From: Bacillus piscicola
Lineage (GTDB): Bacteria; Bacillota; Bacilli; Bacillales; Marinococcaceae
NCBI RefSeq assembly: GCF_022458745.1
Contig: NZ_JAJJJF010000001.1
Coordinates: forward strand, 620,001-684,000
DNA length: 64,000 bases
Direction: 5' to 3'
The notes under the pieces are model-generated. The model saw only the letters and a list, made by a program, of their open reading frames with translations, did no database searches and was not told the origin of the DNA. Positions 57,793 through 64,000 of this stretch are shown here, piece by piece. How positions within the stretch are numbered: the first letter of the stretch is position 1; the number at the start of each line of letters is the position of its first letter. The translations under genes and the position numbers were made by a program.

Positions 57793-58556
57793 TGAGTGAC
57801 AACAATAAAAAAGTTCGCTTTATTATTACTCGGCAGGACAGCCCGGAAAGCGAGCCTTACAAAGAAGAGTTTGAATTAAACTATCGTCCGAATATGAATG
57901 TCATCTCAGCATTAATGGAGATTCGTCGTACCCCTGTTAATGCTCAAGGAAAAGAAACGACACCGGTTATCTGGGATATGAACTGTCTGGAAGAAGTGTG
58001 TGGTGCTTGTTCCATGGTGATAAACGGGAAAGCACGACAATCCTGTACAGCTCTTGTTGACCAGCTTGAGCAGCCAATCCGTCTTGAGCCGATGCGCACC
58101 TTCCCGGTCGTGCGGGACTTGCTCATTGATAGAAGTAGAATGTTTGACTCCCTAAAAAGGGTAAAGGCTTGGATTCCCATTGACGGAACATATGACTTGG
58201 GGCCAGGACCGCGGATGGCAGAGAACAAACGGCAGTGGGCGTATGAACTATCAAAATGCATGACTTGCGGGGTATGTTTGGAAGCTTGTCCGAATGTTAA
58301 TGACAAAAGTGATTTCATTGGCCCGGCACCACTTTCCCAAGTTCGTCTGTTTAATGCTCATCCAACTGGTGAGATGAACAAAGCAGAACGCTTAGAGACC
58401 TTGATGGGAGATGGGGGCCTTGCTGATTGTGGTAATGCTCAAAACTGTGTGCAATCATGTCCAAAAGGTATTCCACTGACGACTTCTATCGCTGCGTTGA
58501 ACCGCGACACCGCCTTACAATCTTTTAAGAACTTCTTTGGCAGTGACAAACTATAA
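57792..58556 (+). CDS. sdhB: Succinate dehydrogenase iron-sulfur subunit
   Basis: 254 residues with three clusters: [2Fe-2S] ligands in CLEEVCGACS plus a later cysteine, [4Fe-4S] in CMTCGVCLEACPN, and [3Fe-4S]-type ligands CGNAQNCVQSCPKG. It carries electrons from the SdhA flavin to the haems of SdhC. The ATG overlaps the sdhA stop, showing translational coupling. Confidence 0.97.
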   Translation: MSDNNKKVRFIITRQDSPESEPYKEEFELNYRPNMNVISALMEIRRTPVNAQGKETTPVIWDMNCLEEVCGACSMVINGKARQSCTALVDQLEQPIRLEPMRTFPVVRDLLIDRSRMFDSLKRVKAWIPIDGTYDLGPGPRMAENKRQWAYELSKCMTCGVCLEACPNVNDKSDFIGPAPLSQVRLFNAHPTGEMNKAERLETLMGDGGLADCGNAQNCVQSCPKGIPLTTSIAALNRDTALQSFKNFFGSDKL

Positions 58557-58570
58557 TATATACCGTAACG

Positions 58571-58604
58571 CTGTCCCGCATATTTTCCGCGGGACAGTTT
58601 TTTT
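58571..58604 (+). terminator. Terminator of sdhCAB
   Basis: CTGTCCCGC and GCGGGACAG, a 9-bp perfect stem with a 9-nt loop, followed by seven T. Confidence 0.92.
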
Positions 58605-58632
58605 AACTGTCCCCAGCCTTTTCTTGGACTGT

Positions 58633-58661
58633 AACAGGATGAATACAATGCGCATAAAATA
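58633..58661 (+). promoter_or_regulatory. Candidate sigma-K promoter of gerE
   Basis: AACA at 58633-58636, 16 bases, CATAAAATA at 58653-58661. gerE is sigma-K-dependent in B. subtilis, so the match is expected. Confidence 0.65.
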
Positions 58662-58735
58662 TTGCACTGTATTCTTTCCATACTCCGACCCTTTGTAAGG
58701 CAGGAGCAGCAGCCTAATAAGAAAGGGTGAAGCCA

Positions 58736-58960
58736 ATGAGGGATATGGACAGTACTTCCCGGGGACTGCTTACTAAGCGGGAACGGGAAGTGTTTGAATT
58801 GCTGGTCCAAGATAAAACAACAAAAGAAATTGCAGCCCAGCTATTTATAAGTGAAAAAACCGTCCGCAACCATATTTCAAATACAATGCAGAAGCTGGGT
58901 GTAAAGGGGCGCTCCCAAGCTGTTATCGAGTTAATCAGGATGGGGGAAATAACAATATAA
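58736..58960 (+). CDS. gerE: Spore development transcription factor GerE
   Basis: A LuxR-type DNA-binding protein of 74 residues, the same length as B. subtilis GerE, and made only of the helix-turn-helix domain ([25 protein letters not shown]). It acts last in the mother-cell cascade, controlling spore coat genes with sigma-K. ATG 58736 is chosen with GAAAGGGTG upstream; the GTG at 58727 lies in that site. Confidence 0.96.
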   Translation: MRDMDSTSRGLLTKREREVFELLVQDKTTKEIAAQLFISEKTVRNHISNTMQKLGVKGRSQAVIELIRMGEITI

Positions 58961-58972
58961 TTACTTTTGTAA

Positions 58973-59006
58973 CTGCCGTGACTGATCCTCAGACGGCAGT
59001 TTTTTT
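58973..59006 (+). terminator. Terminator after gerE
   Basis: CTGCCGT and ACGGCAG arms, a 13-nt loop and seven T. Confidence 0.9.
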
Positions 59007-59096
59007 CCAATTTCTATGCCTCTTGCAATACATCAAAAAAAAGGGGAGAATGAGAAAGATATTTAATAATTTTAAAAGGAAATTGAGGGACTGATT

Positions 59097-59918
59097 GTGA
59101 AACGACCAATTGGAATTATTGATTCAGGAGTTGGCGGGTTAACTGTTGCAAAGGAAATTGCACGCCAATTGCCAAAAGAAGAAATGATATACATCGGGGA
59201 TACTGCGCGCTGTCCGTATGGATCCCGCCCTTCACAAGAAGTTAGAGCATTCACATGGGAGATGATTGAACGGCTGCTGGATGAAAACATTAAAATGCTT
59301 GTTATCGCATGTAATACGGCGACTGCTGTAGTTTTAGAGGAAGTAAGAGAGGCGTTATCCATCCCAGTAGTAGGAGTGGTTCAGCCTGGGGCTATTGCGG
59401 CGTTAAAAGTAACAACACGGAACCACATCGCGGTTATTGGAACGGAAGGGACTGTCACTAGTGGTGCATATGTCAAAGCATTAGAAATGATAAATGAAAA
59501 AGTGAAAGTCGAAAGCCTCGCCTGTCCTGCCTTTGTTCCACTGGTCGAGCAGGGGACATACAACAGGGAGGAAACATATAAGATTGTTAAAAAATCGCTT
59601 GACCCTCTTTTTGGAGTTTCTTTTGACACATTAATTTTAGGGTGTACTCATTACCCTCTTCTTCATGATGTCATTCAATCGGTAGTAGGAGATCACATAT
59701 CATTAATTTCTTCCGGAGAGGAAACAGCAAGAGAAGTTAGCACGATTTTAAATTATAAGGAACTGTTATGTACAGGAATCAGAACACCACGGCACACCTT
59801 CTACACGACAGGCTCAACTAAGCGTTTTGCTGCGATTGCAAATCGTTGGATGGAAGGAGCAGTCACGGAAATTTCAAAGCTGTCGCTCGGAAACACGGCA
59901 AGTTTTTCAATGGAGTGA
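59097..59918 (+). CDS. racE: Glutamate racemase
   Basis: Makes D-glutamate for peptidoglycan (also called MurI). 273 residues with D10 in DSGVGGL, catalytic C72 in ACNTATA and C183 in GCTHYPL, the two-base mechanism pair. GTG start after AATTGAGGGA. In B. subtilis ysmB lies between gerE and racE; it is absent here. Confidence 0.96.
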   Translation: MKRPIGIIDSGVGGLTVAKEIARQLPKEEMIYIGDTARCPYGSRPSQEVRAFTWEMIERLLDENIKMLVIACNTATAVVLEEVREALSIPVVGVVQPGAIAALKVTTRNHIAVIGTEGTVTSGAYVKALEMINEKVKVESLACPAFVPLVEQGTYNREETYKIVKKSLDPLFGVSFDTLILGCTHYPLLHDVIQSVVGDHISLISSGEETAREVSTILNYKELLCTGIRTPRHTFYTTGSTKRFAAIANRWMEGAVTEISKLSLGNTASFSME

Positions 59919-60005
59919 TTTTGCAGATTAAATAGAATGGAGGTCTATTTTTGCCCACAGCTCGTATAAATAGTAGTACAAACTGCTCTGGGAGGGAATG
60001 GATCG

Positions 60006-61100
60006 ATGAAAAAAAATAGCTTAATAGGAGCAGCGGCTTTCCTAATGATACTCTTTCTTCTGCAAGGATGCGGATTTAGCGGTGAGGATGCATCCGAAAA
60101 AATGGATGCACCTCCAGAAGAAGGGATAAGTGAGGTAGAGTGGGAACCGTTGGATGGTGAGGGTGATAGTCAACAGGAAAATAAAGAAAAAGGAAACGAT
60201 GCCGGAGAAGCTGATGAAAAGGCAGCTGAAAATACGGTGGAAAGAGAGTTATATTTGATTAACGAAGATGGTTTAGTAGTGCCGCATACATTTTCACTAC
60301 CAAAAGACAAGGCAGTCTTGAAGCAGTCACTTGAATATCTTGTTGCAGATGGTCCTTTGACACAGATGCTTCCAAATGGTTTTCAAGCTGTTTTACCACC
60401 CGGAACTGAAATAGACGTTCATTTAACAGAAGAGGGCACAGCAATTGCCGACTTTTCACCAGAGTTCAGGGATTACGATCCGAAGCATGAACAGGCTATT
60501 CTGGAAGCTGTTACCTGGACTTTAACACAGTTTGAAAACGTAAATGAGGTAGAAATCCAAATTAATGGGTATGAACAGGAGACAATGCCGGCAAACAATA
60601 CTCCTATAGGTAAAGCGTATAGTAGAGCGAATGGGATTAATCTAGAAAGTGGCAATGTATCAGATATGACGAATAGTGATAGTGTCACCGTATATTTCTT
60701 ATCTCAGACAGAAAATGATACGTATTTTGTCCCTGTTACACGAAGAGTAAATAATGAAAAAGAGAAAGAACCATTGGATGCTGCGGTAGAGGAGTTAATA
60801 AAAGGGCCTGCAGCAGATAGTCCGCTACACGGAGTATTCCGAGAGGGCGCTGCCCTGCACGATGCCGCGTCCATTAAAGATGAAACGGCTTCGTTAGTTT
60901 TTAATGAGGCAATTTTAACTGAAAAAGAAGGCACAGCTGTAGCAGAAGATGTCGTACATGCTGTTACACTTACAGCAACGGAAGTAAGCGGGGTCGAAAA
61001 TGTAAGTCTGAGTGTGAATGGCTTGGAAGACGCATTAGAAGTGTCTGGGAATCCTATTGATAAACCGCTAGTACGCCCTGCATCTGTCAATCCGGAGTGA
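60006..61100 (+). CDS. gerM: Germination/sporulation lipoprotein GerM
   Basis: 364 residues. A lipoprotein signal peptide ends in the lipobox LQGC (C22), followed by an acidic linker (about 25-80) and two GerMN domains (about 90-195 and 225-345). GerM is needed for sporulation and germination in B. subtilis and is recruited to the engulfing septum; in its family GerMN is a ring-forming beta/alpha fold. ATG with GGGAGG upstream. rph follows after a terminator. Confidence 0.94.
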   Translation: MKKNSLIGAAAFLMILFLLQGCGFSGEDASEKMDAPPEEGISEVEWEPLDGEGDSQQENKEKGNDAGEADEKAAENTVERELYLINEDGLVVPHTFSLPKDKAVLKQSLEYLVADGPLTQMLPNGFQAVLPPGTEIDVHLTEEGTAIADFSPEFRDYDPKHEQAILEAVTWTLTQFENVNEVEIQINGYEQETMPANNTPIGKAYSRANGINLESGNVSDMTNSDSVTVYFLSQTENDTYFVPVTRRVNNEKEKEPLDAAVEELIKGPAADSPLHGVFREGAALHDAASIKDETASLVFNEAILTEKEGTAVAEDVVHAVTLTATEVSGVENVSLSVNGLEDALEVSGNPIDKPLVRPASVNPE

Positions 61101-61124
61101 TCTTAGCATTTTGTGGATTATTCT

Positions 61125-61132
61125 GCTATAAT
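61125..61132 (+). promoter_or_regulatory. Extended -10 upstream of the gerM terminator
   Basis: TGcTATAAT (TG at 61124-61125, hexamer 61127-61132) would start RNA near 61139, so the transcript for rph would begin with the terminator hairpin. Confidence 0.45.
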
Positions 61133-61141
61133 CGAAAGACT

Positions 61142-61168
61142 AAAGAGGCGGCAATGCTGCCTCTTTTT
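61142..61168 (+). terminator. Terminator between gerM and rph
   Basis: AAAGAGGC and GCCTCTTT arms, with further GC pairing inside, and a run of T. Confidence 0.85.
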
Positions 61169-61227
61169 ATGCGTAAGCAAATAGACAAAACGTTGATTTT
61201 TTCTTGAAATTAGGGAGGAAGACAGAA

Positions 61228-61992
61228 ATGACACGAATCGATGGCAGAAAAGAAAATGAAATACGATCAGTGGTAATAGATGCGGGTTTTTTAAAACATC
61301 CGGAAGGCTCTGTATTAATTACAGTGGGAGAGACGAAAGTAATTTGTACAGCTAGCATCGAAGACCGTGTCCCACCTTTCATGAGAGGAAAAGGAAAAGG
61401 TTGGATTGCCGCCGAGTACTCGATGCTCCCGCGAGCAACAGAACAACGAAATATCCGAGAAGCAGCTAAAGGCAAGTTAAGCGGGCGTACGATGGAAATA
61501 CAGCGTCTTATCGGCCGTTCTTTGCGCGCGGTAGTTGATTTGTCAAAAATCGGTGAACGGACAATCTGGGTGGATTGTGATGTGATTCAGGCTGATGGAG
61601 GAACTAGAACTGCTTCTATTACGGGAGCGTTTGTGGCTGTGGCCGAAGCGCTTAAAAATCATAGGGATGAAAGAAAAATACCTACACTTCCCATAACCGA
61701 TTATTTGGCTGCTATTTCCGTAGGCATTGACCCGGACAAACGTGTATTGCTAGACTTGTGCTATAAAGAAGATGCAGCAGCTGCTGTCGACATGAATGTT
61801 GTGATGACCGGGAGCGGTGAATTTGTTGAGTTACAAGGAACTGGTGAAGAAGCCGCCTTTTCACGTGAACAGCTTAACCAGCTTCTTGATTCTAGCGAAC
61901 AAGGCTTGAAAGAGCTGTTTCGTATACAACGGGAAGTGTTAGGAGAAACTGCTGCTGAAATTGATAAACAGATTTCAGGTAAGGAAAGGTAA
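61228..61992 (+). CDS. rph: Ribonuclease PH
   Basis: A 254-residue phosphorolytic 3'-5' exoribonuclease that trims tRNA 3' ends. It shows the RDGR-like start ([11 protein letters not shown]), [15 protein letters not shown]-type core, MLPRATEQR, and the catalytic region [22 protein letters not shown] 61228 with AGGGAGG upstream; the earlier in-frame TTG lies too close to the terminator. rdgB starts two bases after it. Confidence 0.95.
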   Translation: MTRIDGRKENEIRSVVIDAGFLKHPEGSVLITVGETKVICTASIEDRVPPFMRGKGKGWIAAEYSMLPRATEQRNIREAAKGKLSGRTMEIQRLIGRSLRAVVDLSKIGERTIWVDCDVIQADGGTRTASITGAFVAVAEALKNHRDERKIPTLPITDYLAAISVGIDPDKRVLLDLCYKEDAAAAVDMNVVMTGSGEFVELQGTGEEAAFSREQLNQLLDSSEQGLKELFRIQREVLGETAAEIDKQISGKER

Positions 61993-61993
61993 T

Positions 61994-62581
61994 ATGGAAA
62001 AAGTAATGATAGCCACGAAGAATAATGGCAAAGTTAAAGAATTTAAAGAGATGTTAGGAAGCGGTCTTACCGTGCAGTCACTTCTTGACCTGCCTTTTCA
62101 AGATATAGAGGAAACGGGACAGACATTTGCCGAAAACGCCATTTTAAAAGCACAAGCTGTCCATGATGCTTGGAACTGTACGGCGATAGCAGATGATTCC
62201 GGACTTGAAATAGACGCACTTCATGGTAAACCAGGAATATATTCAGCGCGCTATGCGGGCCCTGCTAAAAATGATCAAGCGAATATAGAAAAAGTGTTAT
62301 GGGAATTGGAAGGTGTACCTATTGAAAAAAGAACAGCACGGTTCGTCTGTGTCATAGCTGTAGCTGTTCGTGATCACACACACCTTTTCAAGGGTACTTG
62401 CGAGGGTAGAATAGCTTTGTATCCCAGCGGTGATAATGGTTTTGGCTACGACCCCATTTTTTATATACCAAGCCAAAAAGCGACGATGGCGGAACTTCCC
62501 TCTGATCAAAAAAACAGGCTCAGCCACCGCTACCATGCATTGGAACAATTAACACAGAAATGGGACAGCATTTTTCAGTGA
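61994..62581 (+). CDS. rdgB: XTP/dITP diphosphatase (RdgB/Ham1)
   Basis: A 195-residue house-cleaning pyrophosphatase that removes ITP, dITP and XTP. The N-terminal ATKNNGKVKEF and catalytic DDSGLEIDAL blocks are present, as is the GYDPIF segment. ATG 61994 with AGGAAAGG upstream, inside the end of rph, so rph-rdgB are coupled. B. subtilis name ysnA. Confidence 0.95.
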   Translation: MEKVMIATKNNGKVKEFKEMLGSGLTVQSLLDLPFQDIEETGQTFAENAILKAQAVHDAWNCTAIADDSGLEIDALHGKPGIYSARYAGPAKNDQANIEKVLWELEGVPIEKRTARFVCVIAVAVRDHTHLFKGTCEGRIALYPSGDNGFGYDPIFYIPSQKATMAELPSDQKNRLSHRYHALEQLTQKWDSIFQ

Positions 62582-62612
62582 ATAATATGCGCGGATGAGG
62601 AGGAAATTTTCA

Positions 62613-63134
62613 ATGAAGTGTTTAATTATTAGCGATAGTCACGGTGATGAACAACACGTAAAAGAAGTAATCAACAGCTGTCTTGATGAGGTAGACGCTG
62701 TTATTCATTGCGGTGACTCTGAATTATCCTCCTCATCGCCCATCTTAGAAAAGGCGTATGTTGTACAAGGGAATTGTGACCTGCCGGGTTCATTTGCGGA
62801 AGATCGTCTGGAAACGGTAAAAGGGGTACGTATCTATGTTACTCACGGTCACCACTATAATGTGAAAATGTCATACGTGCCACTATCATACCGAGCAGAA
62901 GAAAAAGAAGCAGATCTTGTTTGCTTTGGTCACAGTCATGTCGCAGCTGCCTTTCAGGAAAACGGTGTCTTATATATCAATCCAGGAAGTTTAGTTCAGC
63001 CAAGAGGCCGGCAAGAAAAAACCTACGCGATGGTAGAATACCGACTAAAGGGCAGGCATGCAGAAGTGCACTTTTACAAACCAGATGGGGAAGAGGTTCC
63101 TGAACTCCATTCTGAAATTTGGTTATCTAATTGA
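62613..63134 (+). CDS. ysnB: YfcE/MJ0936-type metallophosphodiesterase YsnB
   Basis: A 173-residue calcineurin-like phosphodiesterase. The metal ligands are in SDSHGD, HCGDSE, GNCD, THGHH and GHSH, in the expected order. The physiological substrate is unknown. ATG 62613 with GAGGAGG upstream; the ATG at 62595 overlaps that site. It ends the rph-rdgB-ysnB operon. Confidence 0.94.
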   Translation: MKCLIISDSHGDEQHVKEVINSCLDEVDAVIHCGDSELSSSSPILEKAYVVQGNCDLPGSFAEDRLETVKGVRIYVTHGHHYNVKMSYVPLSYRAEEKEADLVCFGHSHVAAAFQENGVLYINPGSLVQPRGRQEKTYAMVEYRLKGRHAEVHFYKPDGEEVPELHSEIWLSN

Positions 63135-63154
63135 TCAATTTTAGATATTAATAG

Positions 63155-63183
63155 TTGACTTGTTCAGATGAATGAGATATTAT
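63155..63183 (+). promoter_or_regulatory. Sigma-A promoter of tRNA-Arg
   Basis: TTGACT at 63155-63160 and TATTAT at 63178-63183 with a 17-base spacer. Confidence 0.8.
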
Positions 63184-63221
63184 GAATAATGTCGCTGATT
63201 ACGTAGCTCGGATAAAAATGA

Positions 63222-63298
<77 letters not shown>

Positions 63299-63315
63299 TA
63301 CGAATAACAATCATT

Positions 63316-63342
63316 CCCTTGTAACGACTGCAAGGGTTTTTT
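63316..63342 (+). terminator. Terminator after tRNA-Arg
   Basis: CCCTTG and CAAGGG arms followed by six T. Confidence 0.85.
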
Positions 63343-63396
63343 ATTGGGTTATTTTGCAACACTAGGTTTCGTTTACATACATCGGGATCATCAGTG

Positions 63397-63411
63397 AATT
63401 TTTTAAAAATA
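63397..63411. promoter_or_regulatory. CodY-like box upstream of ilvE
   Basis: AATTTTTTAAAAATA agrees with the CodY consensus AATTTTCWGAAAATT at 12 of 15 positions. AT-rich sequence makes chance matches common. Confidence 0.4.
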
Positions 63412-63434
63412 TTCTATTCCCTTTATAGATAACA

Positions 63435-63448
63435 TGTAAACGTATACA
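63435..63448. promoter_or_regulatory. CcpA cre-like site upstream of ilvE
   Basis: TGTAAACGTATACA differs from the cre consensus (TGWAARCGYTWNCW) at one position. Its centre is about 87 bases before the predicted start, a place from which CcpA activates ilv-leu in B. subtilis. Confidence 0.6.
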
Positions 63449-63493
63449 TAGATGGGCGTATCATAGAACCTGTTATTATTTTTAGAAAAATGG

Positions 63494-63522
63494 TTGACCA
63501 TAGTAGTCTTTCGGCGTATTAT
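63494..63522 (+). promoter_or_regulatory. Sigma-A promoter of ilvE
   Basis: TTGACC at 63494-63499 and TATTAT at 63517-63522, spacer 17 bases. The leader is about 60 nt with no T-box. Confidence 0.75.
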
Positions 63523-63589
63523 TAACCTCAAATAGATGAAATAAACATGAAGTTTTTAATACTTGGAAGAACATCAGGAGTGATCAGCA

Positions 63590-64000
63590 GTGGGGGAGCA
63601 ATGGATCTATTTAAATGGTGAATTCGTAAGGAAAGAAGATGCTAAGATTTCTGTATATGATCATGGCTTCTTATACGGTGATGGTGTGTTTGAAGGCATC
63701 CGTGCATACGATGGGAACGTTTTTAAATTATCAGAGCATCTCATTCGTCTCTTTAACTCAGCGAAATCGATTATGTTGAATATACCGTATACAATAAACG
63801 AACTGGCTGATATTATTGTAGAGACGATTAAGAGAAATGAGCTCCGTAATGCCTACATCCGTATCGTCGTATCACGCGGCATTGGCAATCTTGGTCTTGA
63901 CCCCGCTTCTTGTTCAACACCGCAGGTTATCGTAATAGCAGAGGAATTGGCAATTTATCCAGAAGAATTTTATGAAAACGGATTGGAAATTGTCACGGTT
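63590..64000 (+). CDS. ilvE: Branched-chain amino acid aminotransferase, 5' part
   Basis: The first 137 codons of a fold-type IV PLP aminotransferase; the gene continues past the window. Family blocks are YDHGFLYGDGVFEGIRAY at 23-40 and RIVVSRGIGNLGLD. It transaminates the 2-oxo acids to valine, leucine and isoleucine. GTG 63590 has AGGAG 9 bases upstream; the PLP lysine would lie beyond the edge. The upstream CcpA and CodY-like sites suggest it leads an ilv-leu operon. D-amino acid transaminase is a less likely alternative. Confidence 0.88.
   Translation, partial: MGEQWIYLNGEFVRKEDAKISVYDHGFLYGDGVFEGIRAYDGNVFKLSEHLIRLFNSAKSIMLNIPYTINELADIIVETIKRNELRNAYIRIVVSRGIGNLGLDPASCSTPQVIVIAEELAIYPEEFYENGLEIVTV

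Overview
The window comes from an endospore-forming Bacillaceae (Firmicutes) chromosome. The evidence is gene order and sporulation content. From dnaE to ysnB the order largely follows the Bacillus subtilis ytrHI-dnaE-citZ-phoPR-polA-dnaBI-thrS-infC-pheST-mutS2-etfBA-sdhCAB-gerE-rph region. YtrH, YtrI, YtaF, YtxC, SspI, GerE and GerM are sporulation proteins. AGGAGG ribosome binding sites, frequent GTG/TTG starts and T-box leaders fit this group. I see no insertion sequence, prophage, CRISPR array or rRNA, so this is essentially core genome.

Layout. Bases 1-1432: tail of nanoRNase NrnA and a convergent sporulation cluster on the minus strand. 1601-15863: dnaE polymerase, then central metabolism (ytsJ malic enzyme, accD-accA, pfkA, pyk, fxsA, ytwI, citZ-icd-mdh), which links glycolysis, fatty-acid precursor supply and the TCA cycle. 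16061-20493: PhoP-PhoR and an HflK-HflC pair. 20627-29802: DNA replication and repair (polA, mutM, dnaB, dnaI) interleaved with coaE, gluconeogenic gapB and nrdR. 29904-34598: ytxC, thrS behind a T-box, and infC-rpmI-rplT behind a long leader. 34659-41810: ysdB, an all-alpha dUTPase-like gene, ysdC, sspI, ysgA and pheS-pheT behind a second T-box. 41930-53505: zapA, cvpA-like, polX, mutS2, a 27-codon membrane ORF, lcfA, etfB-etfA, trxA, uvrC, yslB. 53618-64000: a Ktr/Trk potassium transporter, sdhCAB behind a long structured leader, gerE, racE, gerM, rph-rdgB-ysnB, tRNA-Arg(UCU) and the start of ilvE, which runs off the edge.

The regulatory sequence is the most interesting part. gapB has two perfect CcpN-type boxes in inverted orientation. 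ilvE has a near-perfect cre site and a CodY-like box upstream of a good sigma-A promoter. sdhC follows a leader of about 315 nt that contains a terminator-like hairpin. citZ has a structured leader. gerE and ytaF each carry a matching sigma-K-type promoter, and sspI a sigma-G-type one. Two long terminator hairpins (after hflC and after ysdC) look related. In two places an extended -10 element lies in or just before an intrinsic terminator (uvrC, rph).

Differences from B. subtilis at this locus, from memory of that genome: hflKC, the dUTPase-like gene and the Ktr gene are extra; ytvI, speD, rnhC, yshE, fadR, fadB, lysC and ysmB are not at their usual places. I found no convincing undescribed multi-gene system. 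The sdh leader and the tiny membrane ORF are the best candidates for something new.
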